Below are positions 35,718 through 45,308 of a DNA stretch of 64,000 nt, piece after piece. Position 1 is the first letter of the stretch. Every line of letters begins with the position of its first letter. This DNA is from Colwellia sp. (GTDB lineage: Bacteria > Pseudomonadota > Gammaproteobacteria > Enterobacterales > Alteromonadaceae): contig JAPYOP010000001.1 of assembly GCA_029938115.1 (NCBI GenBank), positions 114,811 to 178,810 of the forward strand, read 5' to 3'. Below the pieces are notes generated by a model that ran no database searches, was not told the origin of the DNA, and was given only the letters and a program-made list of their open reading frames with translations. Both the position numbers and the translations under genes were made by a program.

Positions 35718-36356
35718 ATGAATATAGCCAGTATTTTATTAGTAGATGATCACCCTATGTTACGCAAAGGGGTTGCACAACTTATTTCACTAGAAGATAA
35801 CCTTAATGTTATGGGGGAAGTGGGTTCGGGTGATGAAGCCATTACTTTTGCTATTGAGCATGCTCCTGATTTAGTTTTACTCGATCTGAACATGAAAGGC
35901 TTGAGTGGTATTGAAACCTTAAGTGCGCTTAAGCGAGCAAAAGTTAATTCAAAAGTAGTTATTTTTAGTGTGTCAGATAGTGAATCAGATGTGCTGCAAG
36001 CGCTAAAGTTTAATGCCGATGGTTATTTGCTAAAGGATAGTGAACCTGAAGAATTAATAGAAAAAATAAATCATGCCCTTGCCGGTGAATTTGTTATTAG
36101 CGAACCGCTGACACAAATTTTAGCTAAGTCCTTGCGACCACAAAGTAAAATCAATACTTTTGATAGCTTAACTCAGCGAGAAATGGAAAACCTTAAATTG
36201 ATCGCAAGTGGTAAAAGCAACAAAGAAATTGCACTTAAATTGGGTATTACCGAAGCAACGGTTAAAGTGCATAATAAAAACTTGTTTAAAAAACTCGGTT
36301 TGAAAAGCCGCGTAGAAGCAGCTATGTTGGCAGTAGAGCATAAAGTTAGCTTTTAA
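35718..36356 (+). CDS. narL: NarL/NarP-family response regulator
   Basis: 212 residues. The receiver domain has Asp10, Asp11 and the phosphorylatable Asp56 (LVLLDLNMKG), followed by a LuxR-type helix-turn-helix at about 145-205 (LTQREMENLKLIASGKSNKEI). It pairs with the adjacent sensor kinase and would control nar promoters by binding heptamer sites. NarL and NarP are too similar for a firm choice. The start is 30 bp after narX. Confidence 0.92.
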   Translation: MNIASILLVDDHPMLRKGVAQLISLEDNLNVMGEVGSGDEAITFAIEHAPDLVLLDLNMKGLSGIETLSALKRAKVNSKVVIFSVSDSESDVLQALKFNADGYLLKDSEPEELIEKINHALAGEFVISEPLTQILAKSLRPQSKINTFDSLTQREMENLKLIASGKSNKEIALKLGITEATVKVHNKNLFKKLGLKSRVEAAMLAVEHKVSF

Positions 36357-36441
36357 AGCCTTGTGTATTACTTTGGTCTTGGCTGTTGTTATATCAACTC
36401 TGTATTTTATATAAAATTCAATCTATTAGACGGATATTATT

Positions 36442-37953
36442 ATGAAAAATATCAATAACTTTTTTATTCTATTTTTATGGTTAAGTATTGCTTGCAGCTT
36501 TGGTGTATTGAATGCGTCAACATTAAATGATGTAGATGTATATCAATCAACTACTTCCTTAGATAGCCATGTTGCAATGGATGAATTAGAGTTTGCTTTA
36601 ATACCATTAACTAAAACTGAATTGTCAGTAGAGGTCGATGCTTGGTTATTCTTACTTAAAGAAAAAGCCAGCATTGTTAGTGAAGCTGAAATATTAGTCA
36701 GTCAAAAGCAGCAGAGTATACTGGCAGCTCAAGAAATATCAGACTTGAGCGAGGAGAGTGCTGAACTACTACACAAAAGTAAAGCAGATAAAGCAGCTGC
36801 AGCTCAATTAAAAATAGATTTAGCTGAAATTAATGCATTAGCCAAAGAGCTAGAAGATAAAAAAGCACAACAAGCAGTCAAGACATTCACAGAAGCGCCT
36901 GAAAAATTGATAACTCTTGCTGAAAAAGCAAATGCATACAGTGAAAAAATACAACATCGACGCGAATTGCTCATTAAAAATTTAACCTTATTGCGTAACG
37001 ACAAAAATAATACTTTAGAGCGATTTAAATTGGTCTTGGTCAACTGGGAAAATAAAGGTGGGGATGCCGCTGAATTGCATTTATATGCCAATGCTTTAAC
37101 GGGAACGTCTGTTGATTTAAGTGACAGTAGCGCCGCGTGGTTAACTATAAAGGCTTGGTTGATGTCTCAAGATGGTGGTTTACGGTGGTTAGCTAATTTT
37201 ATTAAGTTCTTTATCGCCTTAATTCTTGTGTATTTGTTATCAAGAACAGCAGGTAAGTTAACTGACGCAGCACTGGCTAACAATAATAACCTTTCAATGC
37301 TACTAAAAGAGTTTATCAAAGTATCTATTCGCAGAGTTATTTTAGTTATAGGTTTTATTGTTTCCGTGACCTTAATTGAAATCAATGTTGGCCCTGTTTT
37401 AGCGCTTATTGGCGCGGCAGGTTTAGTGGTAGGGTTAGCGCTACAAAGTACGCTAAGTAACTTTGCTAGCGGTATGTTAATACTTATTTATCGTCCATTT
37501 GATATTGGCGATATTGTTGAAATTGATGGTGCGATAGGTACTGTTCATTCGATGACTCTATTATCTACAGCCATAAAAACTTTTGATAACCAACATCTTG
37601 TAGTACCCAATAATACTGTGTGGGGAACAACCATAGTGAATGTTACTGGCAGCAATACACGCAGAGTCGACCTAGTGTTTGGTATTGGTTACGGTGATGA
37701 TATGGATAAAGCAGAAAAAATAATGCAAAAAGTATTGGAAAATCATGACTTGATCTTAAAGTACCCTGAGCCAGTTATTAAGGTTAATGAATTAGCTGAT
37801 TCATCGGTAAACTTTATCTGCCGTCCTTGGGTTAAAACCGAGAACTATCTTGATGTTTATTGGGATATTACCCGTCAAGTCAAAGAGGAATTTGACAAGC
37901 AAGGGGTTTCTATCCCATTCCCACAGCGCGATGTACATATTCAACAGAGCTAG
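36442..37953 (+). CDS. MscS-family mechanosensitive channel
   Basis: 503 residues. The signal peptide and an N-terminal coiled-coil-rich periplasmic domain (about 30-240) precede a channel core with the pore helix (GAAGLVVGLALQSTLSNFASG) and the MscS beta domain (PFDIGDIVEIDGAIGTV). Such channels release solutes on osmotic downshift. It is on the narXL strand but 85 bp downstream and functionally unrelated; no regulatory site is visible. Confidence 0.9.
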   Translation: MKNINNFFILFLWLSIACSFGVLNASTLNDVDVYQSTTSLDSHVAMDELEFALIPLTKTELSVEVDAWLFLLKEKASIVSEAEILVSQKQQSILAAQEISDLSEESAELLHKSKADKAAAAQLKIDLAEINALAKELEDKKAQQAVKTFTEAPEKLITLAEKANAYSEKIQHRRELLIKNLTLLRNDKNNTLERFKLVLVNWENKGGDAAELHLYANALTGTSVDLSDSSAAWLTIKAWLMSQDGGLRWLANFIKFFIALILVYLLSRTAGKLTDAALANNNNLSMLLKEFIKVSIRRVILVIGFIVSVTLIEINVGPVLALIGAAGLVVGLALQSTLSNFASGMLILIYRPFDIGDIVEIDGAIGTVHSMTLLSTAIKTFDNQHLVVPNNTVWGTTIVNVTGSNTRRVDLVFGIGYGDDMDKAEKIMQKVLENHDLILKYPEPVIKVNELADSSVNFICRPWVKTENYLDVYWDITRQVKEEFDKQGVSIPFPQRDVHIQQS

Positions 37954-37999
37954 CTGATAAAATATAGAGCTAAATCAGAACAAGCTTAATGATGACAAA

Positions 38000-39271
38000 T
38001 TAATCTTGCTCTAGAAAGTTGTTTTCTATCGCTTCTTTTAACGAGTTTTGTTGGCGCTCAGCTTGTAGCGCTAAATACATTGCCATCATACATAAAGCTA
38101 ATACGCCATAGAGCAACATAAAAGTTGCGCTATAAACACCAATAATATCAACAGCTAATCCGAACATTACTGGTAGCGTACAGCCACCTAAAGCGCCAAC
38201 CGCCGCAATGACACCACCAACACTACCCATATGGTTTGGGTAGTAATCGTAAATAATTTTATAAACACTTGCTCGCCCCATACCTTGAGCAATACCAATG
38301 ACAAAAATTAAAAAGGTAAATAGCCAAACATTCACTTCAAAAGAGATTTCTACATCTTTACTAACCCCATGAATAATCATGGTTGTTGGTGGATAACTTA
38401 AAAAGAATAAGCACACCATGCATATCCAAAAGGCACTCCAATTTACTGCACGCGCACCAAACTTATCGGCAAACCAACCGCCAACGGCACGCACCATACT
38501 AGAGCTAGTAACAAATAACAGTGTTAACGCTAATGCTTGGGTTAGCGATAATTTATAGGCCTCCATGTAGTACTGAGGCAACCACAAGATTAAGGCTAAA
38601 AAAGAGCCAAAAACAAAATAGTAATACAGACCAAAACGCCAAACCTTTACGTCTTTTAGAGGCGCTAGGTGGAAGGATAAATCATGATTTTTCTTCGCTT
38701 GATAGTACTTGCTTATTTCAGGAGCAAATAATCTAAAAATAATTGCCATAGCTAACATGCCGACACCATAAATTGGACCTATAGCTTGCCAACCATAATC
38801 ATCAACAATAAAAGGCACAAGTACTAAAGTGATTGCTGCACCCGCATTGCCTGCACCAAATACGCCAAGCGCAAAACCTTGTCTTTTGGTGTCAAACCAA
38901 TCTGTAACGTAACGAATACCTATAGTGAAAGAGACACCGCTGAGTCCTAGAATAAAGCCTAATAAAATATACTCACTAAAGGTTTCTACATAAGGTAAAT
39001 AAAATAAAGGTGGTACGGCGAGTAACATTTGCCAGAAAAATAGATTTCGGCAGGAGACTCTTTCCGCTAAAAAACCCACCGGTACGCGAAAAATTGCGCC
39101 AGTAAATATTGGTGCTGCGAGTAACAGACCAAACTCTGTAGCGGTTAAATTTAACCTAGACTTTAATTCTATGCCAATGATTGAATATAACGTCCATACA
39201 GAAAAACAGGCGGCAAATGCCAATGTGGCTAAAGTTAATGCCCGATATGAATGCTTTTGTTGAATTTCCAT
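38000..39271 (-). CDS. NarK1-type nitrate transporter
   Basis: 423 residues with about twelve membrane segments and nitrate-porter motifs (RVPVGFLAERVSCRN, GVFGAGNAGAAITLVLVPF, GGWFADKFGARAV). This shape is that of NarK1, a nitrate/proton symporter. It is convergent with the channel gene and divergent from a third NarK-like gene across a TTGAC-N4-GTCAA box. Confidence 0.86.
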   Translation of the reverse strand: MEIQQKHSYRALTLATLAFAACFSVWTLYSIIGIELKSRLNLTATEFGLLLAAPIFTGAIFRVPVGFLAERVSCRNLFFWQMLLAVPPLFYLPYVETFSEYILLGFILGLSGVSFTIGIRYVTDWFDTKRQGFALGVFGAGNAGAAITLVLVPFIVDDYGWQAIGPIYGVGMLAMAIIFRLFAPEISKYYQAKKNHDLSFHLAPLKDVKVWRFGLYYYFVFGSFLALILWLPQYYMEAYKLSLTQALALTLLFVTSSSMVRAVGGWFADKFGARAVNWSAFWICMVCLFFLSYPPTTMIIHGVSKDVEISFEVNVWLFTFLIFVIGIAQGMGRASVYKIIYDYYPNHMGSVGGVIAAVGALGGCTLPVMFGLAVDIIGVYSATFMLLYGVLALCMMAMYLALQAERQQNSLKEAIENNFLEQD

Positions 39272-39405
39272 AAGGTCTCTTTCTTTACAATTTATTCAGG
39301 GTGTAGCTATTAGCTAATTTAAAATATCTATTATATTAATTAAAACAAATTTAGTAGTAAAAATCCTTGTTTTTAATAGGGGAAAATATAAAGAAATCCA
39401 CTTTG

Positions 39406-39419
39406 TTGACATAAGTCAA
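39406..39419. promoter_or_regulatory. CRP/FNR-family dyad between two divergent NarK-type genes
   Basis: TTGACATAAGTCAA is a perfect TTGAC-N4-GTCAA dyad, one base per arm from the FNR consensus. It is closer to the plus-strand start. Confidence 0.6.
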
Positions 39420-39533
39420 TAAAGTAAAAGCGGCAAAGGCGCAAAATAGCACTATGTCCTAATAAAGTTTTTAAATTTAACGTAAGTGAGCGCATCATTA
39501 CTTCTAAAGAAGCATGGCGCAGGAGTTAGTAAA

Positions 39534-41009
39534 ATGTCACACGATGGTAAAATGAATTTGCTTAATTTTGCAGATCCTAAAATAAAAACGCTACATGTAA
39601 CATGGTTCGCGTTTTTCTTAACATTTGTAGTTTGGTTTTCGCACGCACCTTTATTGGTGTTTATTAAAGAAGCTTTTGACTTATCAAGTGCACAAGTTAA
39701 AGCATTATTAATATTAAACGTAGCGTTAACGATACCGGCGCGTATTGTTATCGGTATTCTGGTCGATAAATATGGGCCTCGAATTATTTACTCTGGTTTA
39801 TTAGTTTCAGCATTTTTCCTTTGTACTGGTTTTGCTATGGCAGATAGCTTTGAACAATTAGCCTTGTTTAGATTTTTACTCGGTTTTGTGGGTGCTGGTT
39901 TTGTTATTGGTATCCGTTTAGTAGGCGAATGGTTCCCGGCAAAACAAGTCGGTATTGCTGAAGGTATTTATGGCGGTTGGGGTAACTTTGGTTCAGCTGC
40001 AGGCGCGATGACACTTCCAACACTTGCTTTGGCATTTGGTGGTGATGACGGTTGGCGTTATGCTATTGGTTTAACTGGGGTTATAGCCGGTGTTTATGGT
40101 GTTTTCTTTTACTTTGCCGCTCGTAACACACCCAAAGGCTCAACGTATTTTAAACCGAAAAAATCAGGTGGTTTAGAAGTAACCAGTTGGAAAGATTTCT
40201 ACTTTTACATCTTTATGAATATTCCTATGTATATTGCGCTTGCCGTATTAGCATGGAAGTTATCACCAACAGGCGTAAAACTGTTAACGACTGAAACTAT
40301 GTACATTATGTGGGCAGGTTTACTCGTACTGTTTATCGTGCAAGTAAGGGCTATTTGGCATGTAAACAAAGAGAATTTGACTCATGGTGTTGCCGATATT
40401 GAAAAATATGACTTTAAACAAGTGGCAATTTTAGATGTCTCTTACTTTGTTACTTTTGGCTCAGAATTAGCTGTTGTCTCTATGTTGCCATTATTCTTCT
40501 TAGAAACCTTTGAAGGTTTAAGTGCAGTGCAAGCGGGTATGTTAGCATCAGGCTTTGCTTTCATGAACTTAGTCGCTCGTCCTACAGGTGGTTGGTTTAG
40601 TGATAAATTTGGCCGTCGGAAATCATTAATGATTTTAGTGGGTGGTTTAACTGTTGGTTATATGGTGCTTAGTCAAGTAGATGGTACTTGGATGATTCCA
40701 CTAGCAGTACTTGCCACTATGTGTTGTTCTTTTTTTGTACAAGCTGGAGAAGGTGCTGTATTTGCTATCGTACCGTTAGTTAAACGTCGTATGACAGGAC
40801 AAATTGCAGGTATGGCAGGTGCTTATGGTAACGTTGGTGCGGTAACGTATTTAACTGTATTGTCGTTTGTTGATTACTCAACCTTCTTTATGGTTATTGC
40901 CGCTTCTGCCGCGATTATATTCTTCGCGACTATGTTTTTAAACGAACCTAAAGGGCATATGGCAGAAGTTAACGCAGATGGCACCGTAGAACTCATCGAC
41001 GTTAATTAG
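39534..41009 (+). CDS. NarK/NasA-type nitrate transporter
   Basis: 491 residues from the ATG at 39534, chosen for its AGGAG site 8 bases upstream; a GTG at 39486 is less likely. About twelve membrane segments and nitrate-porter motifs are visible ([41 protein letters not shown]). It is the third NarK-type transporter here, and its neighbour is a PP2C-kinase protein as in nitrate gene clusters of other gammaproteobacteria. Nitrate import is inferred; the roles of the three are not separable by sequence. Confidence 0.88.
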   Translation: MSHDGKMNLLNFADPKIKTLHVTWFAFFLTFVVWFSHAPLLVFIKEAFDLSSAQVKALLILNVALTIPARIVIGILVDKYGPRIIYSGLLVSAFFLCTGFAMADSFEQLALFRFLLGFVGAGFVIGIRLVGEWFPAKQVGIAEGIYGGWGNFGSAAGAMTLPTLALAFGGDDGWRYAIGLTGVIAGVYGVFFYFAARNTPKGSTYFKPKKSGGLEVTSWKDFYFYIFMNIPMYIALAVLAWKLSPTGVKLLTTETMYIMWAGLLVLFIVQVRAIWHVNKENLTHGVADIEKYDFKQVAILDVSYFVTFGSELAVVSMLPLFFLETFEGLSAVQAGMLASGFAFMNLVARPTGGWFSDKFGRRKSLMILVGGLTVGYMVLSQVDGTWMIPLAVLATMCCSFFVQAGEGAVFAIVPLVKRRMTGQIAGMAGAYGNVGAVTYLTVLSFVDYSTFFMVIAASAAIIFFATMFLNEPKGHMAEVNADGTVELIDVN

Positions 41010-41246
41010 TTGTAACTATTTGTCTTGTTGCTGTATCGCCAAATTTAGGCGTCAAAAGTACTCACAAATTCTTCGGGAAAGAATTTGAACAACAGAATGT
41101 TGGCTCGTAGAGCGGAGTACAGGATGTACGGAGTAATGACTACCGTCAACTCCGTGCTTTTTCCTTTAAATTGAACGATACAGCTTAAAGCTAAACAGCT
41201 ACGTGCTGTAGATAAAAAACTTCGAACAAAAAACGATAGAAAACTG
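41010..41246. other. Intergenic, no gene seen
   Basis: The 419-bp gap to 41428 holds no credible gene. The first half includes a repeat-like segment around 41090-41160 (GGATGTACGGAGT) that resembles dispersed sequences but has no second copy in the window. The second half is the 109-bp element listed next. Confidence 0.5.
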
Positions 41247-41355
41247 TTGCCCGCGAATTTACGCAGATTAACGCTAATTAGAGCATTTAATTATTTTTCT
41301 TGAATGAGTTTTAATGGCTTTTAATCTGTGAAAATCCTCGTTAATCTGCGGGCAA
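41247..41355. repeat. MITE-like 109-bp element with inverted ends
   Basis: Termini TTGCCCGC and GCGGGCAA are exact inverted repeats. Inside, CGCAGATTAACG and CGTTAATCTGCG extend the pairing imperfectly. It encodes nothing and looks like a non-autonomous element between a nitrate transporter and the phosphatase-kinase gene. Confidence 0.65.
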
Positions 41356-41428
41356 GAAAGCTCTCTGTTTTGTAAAACAAAACTAAATAGATACAATGAA
41401 TTGATTATCAAATAATAAAGAAGAAAAT

Positions 41429-43159
41429 ATGTCAAAAACCAGCCGATTACAAGTTGATATCGCCAGCCATTCTATTCAAGGTTTAAAAGATAATAACGAA
41501 GATGCCGTTGGTTTTTTAGTTCCTCAAGATCTTTCAGTGCTTGAAAATAAGGGTATTGCTTTCGCGGTTGCTGACGGAGTTAGTAGTGCTGAAGCGGGTA
41601 AAGAAGCAAGTGAGACTGCGATAAACCGCTTTTTAAGTGACTATTATCAAACCCCTGATACTTGGTCAGTTAAGCATTGCGGACAAAAAATTCTCTCCAG
41701 TATTAATTTAACACTTTTCAAACGTAGCCATGAATTTGCTAGTGAAGAAAAAGGCTATTTAACAACATTTACGGCCTTAGTTTTAAAGTCTCGAATCGCA
41801 CACTTCTTTCATGCTGGTGATAGTCGTGCGTATAGGTTACGTAATGGCGAATTAAAACAACTTACCCGAGACCATGTTGCCAGTATTGGCTCAGGCCGTA
41901 GTTTTCTTGCTCGGGCTATGGGTATGGATAATTCCATTCAAATTGATTACAGCTCATTTACTTTAGAAGCTGATGATATTTTATTAGTCACCTCTGATGG
42001 TATTCATGACTTCCTAACGTCAGATAAAATTATTGATTTGATGTCGGCTAAAAGTTCATGCCAAGCGCGCATAGAAGCTTTAGTCAATAGTGCTTTTGAT
42101 CGTGGTAGTGATGACAATATTAGTGGCTCTTTGTGCCAAGTCGTTTCTTTACCCAATGAGAGTTTGAATGACTATAATTCAAAACTAACCCGTTTACCTT
42201 TTCCTCCACCGCTTGACGAAGGGGTAATGCTTGATGGCTATAAAGTGCTAAAAGAGTTGTTTGCCAGTAGTCGTAGCCAATTGTACTTAGTAGAAGATAC
42301 TGACACCTTTGAGCAGATGGTGATGAAAACCCCATCAATTAATTTTGAAGAAGACACCGGTTATATTGACAGATTTATTCAAGAAGAATGGATAGGCAAG
42401 CGTATCGATAGTGATTACGTTGTTAAGATAATTAAGCAACAACGACCTCGCACCTGTTTGTACTATTTAATGGAACATGTAAAAGGTGTTTCTCTTGATA
42501 AATGGATGGATCAAAATCATTTTCCTAAGCCTAAAGTCGCTTTTGGTCTTGTTGAGCAAATAGCACAAGGTTTAGCTGCTTTTCATAAAATGGAAACTAT
42601 TCACCAAGATTTAAAACCGGGCAATATACTGGTTGATGAACACAACAAAATTAAAGTGGTTGATTTTGGCTCTGTATTTGTTGCGGGTTTGGCTGAGGTA
42701 TTTATTCCGTTAGAGCATGAAGGCGTTTTAGGTACAGCAACTTACTCTGATCCTAAATATTTACTCGGTAAAAATACCGGTATTCAAGGTGATTTATATG
42801 CTTTAGCAACGATTACCTATGAAATTTTCACCGGGAAATTGCCTTACGGTGATAAAATAGAAGAATGCCAAACTGCTTTTGAATATGACAGGCTTCGCTA
42901 TATTTCAGGAACAGAAGCAAACCCTATTATTCCTATTTGGTTTGATCGCACTTTAGAGCGCGGTGTTAGTTTTGATCTTGAGCAACGCTATGACAATATT
43001 CCTGAATTTATTAAGGATTTAAAAAATCCTAATCCAAGCTATTTGTTAGATGATCCGAAGGTGACTAAAAACAAATCTCAAGTGCTGTTTTGGCAGTTAC
43101 TTTCGGGTTTTTGGATCTCAATGCTAGTACTTGTAGTGGCGCTGTTTACGAAGGGTTAA
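41429..43159 (+). CDS. Bifunctional PP2C phosphatase / Ser-Thr protein kinase
   Basis: 576 residues. Residues 1-240 are a PP2C-type phosphatase (KDNNEDAVGFL, VADGVSSAEAGKEAS, GDSRAYRLRNG, SDGIHDF). Residues about 265-550 are a Hanks-type kinase with HQDLKPGNIL near 392 and VVDFGS. A C-terminal membrane segment (SGFWISMLVLVVALF) anchors it. The fusion of opposing activities is known in nitrate assimilation clusters of gammaproteobacteria. The gene follows the third NarK-type gene on the same strand. Its target is unknown; a transporter is a plausible substrate. Confidence 0.9.
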   Translation: MSKTSRLQVDIASHSIQGLKDNNEDAVGFLVPQDLSVLENKGIAFAVADGVSSAEAGKEASETAINRFLSDYYQTPDTWSVKHCGQKILSSINLTLFKRSHEFASEEKGYLTTFTALVLKSRIAHFFHAGDSRAYRLRNGELKQLTRDHVASIGSGRSFLARAMGMDNSIQIDYSSFTLEADDILLVTSDGIHDFLTSDKIIDLMSAKSSCQARIEALVNSAFDRGSDDNISGSLCQVVSLPNESLNDYNSKLTRLPFPPPLDEGVMLDGYKVLKELFASSRSQLYLVEDTDTFEQMVMKTPSINFEEDTGYIDRFIQEEWIGKRIDSDYVVKIIKQQRPRTCLYYLMEHVKGVSLDKWMDQNHFPKPKVAFGLVEQIAQGLAAFHKMETIHQDLKPGNILVDEHNKIKVVDFGSVFVAGLAEVFIPLEHEGVLGTATYSDPKYLLGKNTGIQGDLYALATITYEIFTGKLPYGDKIEECQTAFEYDRLRYISGTEANPIIPIWFDRTLERGVSFDLEQRYDNIPEFIKDLKNPNPSYLLDDPKVTKNKSQVLFWQLLSGFWISMLVLVVALFTKG

Positions 43160-43202
43160 ACTTATTCAATAACCTAATTTTCAATGTATTGAAATATAAC
43201 AC

Positions 43203-43622
43203 CTAATTATGTTTCTTAAATCGAGCCCTAAACTTATCTAAATTGAGTAAAAACCAACAATTAAGACCGACCATCAAACCGACAAAGGAAAACAACTGCA
43301 AAGTTAAGTAAAATTCGTCCCCTTGTGTTACCGGCCAAATGAGTAACATCGGTATGTCAGCGACAAATATTGAGCCAAAGACTATAGTGAAAAAATTAAC
43401 AATCCTTCTTTTTTTTAGCATTCCCCAAAATTTACCTCCGATAAAAAACATGTAGATATACGCAACGGGAATGGCGGCTAAAGTTAAACCCATAAATAGC
43501 CCTATAAAATCCCAAATACCACTATCCATATTGAAGCCTGGTACATCAGAAATATAGGCATAAAAGGTAAAGGCAAACGGCGTTATTAAGGGAGCAAGCG
43601 CTAATGCTTTATTTTCAGTCAC
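43203..43622 (-). CDS. Hypothetical inner-membrane protein
   Basis: 139 residues with about four hydrophobic segments (FAFTFYAYISDVPG, FIGLFMGLTLAAIPVAYIY, FTIVFGSIFVADIPMLLIW, FSFVGLMVGLNCWFLL). No family is recognised. It lies 36 bp downstream of the PqqD-like gene on the same strand, so the two may be one operon. Confidence 0.65.
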   Translation of the reverse strand: MTENKALALAPLITPFAFTFYAYISDVPGFNMDSGIWDFIGLFMGLTLAAIPVAYIYMFFIGGKFWGMLKKRRIVNFFTIVFGSIFVADIPMLLIWPVTQGDEFYLTLQLFSFVGLMVGLNCWFLLNLDKFRARFKKHN

Positions 43623-43658
43623 TATAAAAATCTCTTAAATGCTTTTTATAAAAATTAC

Positions 43659-44030
43659 TTAATGTACAGTGTAGCCATCTTCCTTTATTAGCGTTTGTGC
43701 CTTTTCAATATCAAGTTGTTCAATAGGTGCGGCTAAATAGTATGGTAGCTCTACTGCTTTTTCACTTAACTTGATCATCTTTCCCTCAATCAAACGTTCA
43801 ATAACAGACTCAAGGGTATCATCTAAACTTGTTGGTATTTGTTGGTACTGTTGGCGCATGAAAACGGCTAATTCTTCCAATGTATGCTTGCCATCAGCAA
43901 GGGAAATAACTGCGCCAAACCATTCCTCTAATTCAGTACTCTCTTGTGGGTTGTTAATATCTGCTAGGGCAATAATGCCTGCTTTACGAGTGAATACTAC
44001 GGTGCGGTAAAAATATTGTGATTTATCCAA
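43659..44030 (-). CDS. PqqD-like small winged-helix protein
   Basis: 123 residues. The middle (SLADGKHTLEELAVFMRQQY ... VIERLIEGKMI) resembles the PqqD/RRE fold, a small winged helix that holds a peptide substrate for a modifying enzyme. No radical-SAM enzyme and no precursor peptide gene are near, so a role in a ribosomal peptide pathway is not supported. It is divergent from the ferredoxin gene, with an FNR-like box between. Placement beside nitrate genes suggests an accessory respiratory role. The family call is by pattern only. Confidence 0.5.
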   Translation of the reverse strand: MDKSQYFYRTVVFTRKAGIIALADINNPQESTELEEWFGAVISLADGKHTLEELAVFMRQQYQQIPTSLDDTLESVIERLIEGKMIKLSEKAVELPYYLAAPIEQLDIEKAQTLIKEDGYTVH

Positions 44031-44114
44031 AATAATTCTCTGTTTTTTTGTTTGAAATAAAGGCTCTGGGGAACGTTAATGATACAACTTTAGCATAAAT
44101 TATAATGGTAAAGC

Positions 44115-44128
44115 CTGATCTAGATTAA
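44115..44128. promoter_or_regulatory. Degenerate FNR-type box
   Basis: CTGATCTAGATTAA matches TTGAT-N4-ATCAA at all but two positions. It lies between the divergent PqqD-like gene and the ferredoxin gene. Confidence 0.45.
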
Positions 44129-44162
44129 AGGGCTTAAGAAAAATTGTTTTAAACTTATACTC

Positions 44163-45107
44163 ATGATAATGACACTTCAACAATGCAGGATGACGGCGAA
44201 AATTGCTTTTTTTGCTTTGTTCATTTTTGCACCTTTATTAAACCTCTTTCGCTTTGATCTGGATTTAGGTCACTTCATCATTTTTGGTCAATCGTGGACA
44301 ATTAGTATTGACTCAATATTGCATGGCGGTGGTGACAGTGTTGATGCAGCTATTAAAATTTTTACTCGCGTTTTACTTCCTGGTATGGCCTTTGTTGCCG
44401 TTAGTGGAGTATTGATTTGGAAATATGGTCGTATTTATTGTGGTTGGTTATGCCCACATTTTTCAGTGGTGGAGGTGATTAATGACCTGATGTTGAAGCA
44501 ACTTAATCGTGTCACTGTATGGGAAAAAGCCAGTAAAGAAAGTAACGGTTTGTTACCTAAGTTAACGGTATTTATTGCCGCTGTTAGCATGGCTTTTGTT
44601 TGGTCTGTTGGGCTATTAAGTTACTTGCTTGACCCCAACATGTTATTGACTGGTTTGGCTAATTTTGATCTAGATTTTGGTGCGAGTATTTTCATTACCG
44701 TTGCCACCTTAGTATTCACTGCTGACTTTATTTTTGCTCGTCATGTTTTTTGTAAATACGGCTGTGCCTTGGGTTTATTTCAAAGTTTAATTTGGATGGC
44801 AAATAATAAGGCCATGGTGATTAAATTTGATAGAGCGCGCGCTAAAGCTTGTCGAGAGTGTGAATCATACAATAAGCACAAACCTTGCGATCAAGCTTGC
44901 CCGATGCGATTACCTACTCGTAATATGAAACGAGCAAAGTTCACTTGTACTCAGTGTGTACAGTGTGTTTCAGCTTGTAATGAAGTACAAAAAGATAACC
45001 CTGAAGGTGGCTTGCTTAAATGGGTAAATGGAGATGAAGCCATTGAAGTTGATCGTCCAGCGAGTAAATATAAAGGTGAAGAGATAAATATTAAGGAAGT
45101 AAAGTAG
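44163..45107 (+). CDS. NapH/CcoG-like membrane ferredoxin
   Basis: 314 residues. Four or five membrane segments with a conserved loop CGWLCPHFSVVE are followed by a cytoplasmic region with Cys motifs (CRECESYNKHKPCDQACP and CTQCVQCVSACNEVQ) for two [4Fe-4S] clusters. This is the layout of NapH/CcoG (RdxA) electron-transfer proteins. Here it probably carries electrons between the quinone pool or cytoplasm and a partner connected with nitrate or NO respiration. The partner is not identified. An FNR-like box is just upstream. Confidence 0.8.
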   Translation: MIMTLQQCRMTAKIAFFALFIFAPLLNLFRFDLDLGHFIIFGQSWTISIDSILHGGGDSVDAAIKIFTRVLLPGMAFVAVSGVLIWKYGRIYCGWLCPHFSVVEVINDLMLKQLNRVTVWEKASKESNGLLPKLTVFIAAVSMAFVWSVGLLSYLLDPNMLLTGLANFDLDFGASIFITVATLVFTADFIFARHVFCKYGCALGLFQSLIWMANNKAMVIKFDRARAKACRECESYNKHKPCDQACPMRLPTRNMKRAKFTCTQCVQCVSACNEVQKDNPEGGLLKWVNGDEAIEVDRPASKYKGEEINIKEVK

Positions 45108-45200
45108 GCTTTGGTTTGTTTAGTTAGGAGTTTCCTTGTCATTGTAAGTTCTACCGCTAGATTTAATTGGATCCTAAAAGGTCCGTAATTAATGCTCAGT

Positions 45201-45237
45201 TTCACTGTAAAAATAAAATTACAATCAATACAGTGAA
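45201..45237. repeat. Inverted repeat after the ferredoxin gene
   Basis: TTCACTGTA pairs with TACAGTGAA around a 19-base A/T-rich loop. No T run follows on either strand, so terminator function is doubtful; it could be an operator of the AraC gene at 45309. Confidence 0.4.
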
Positions 45238-45308
45238 GCTTAGATATCATCATGCATTTATCTTATACTGTGCCATATCTTTATTTATAATAGCTTTTTA
45301 ATATATTC

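Noticed and set aside
45201..45237. Terminator after the ferredoxin gene
   Set aside because: The stem is good but no T run follows on either strand.
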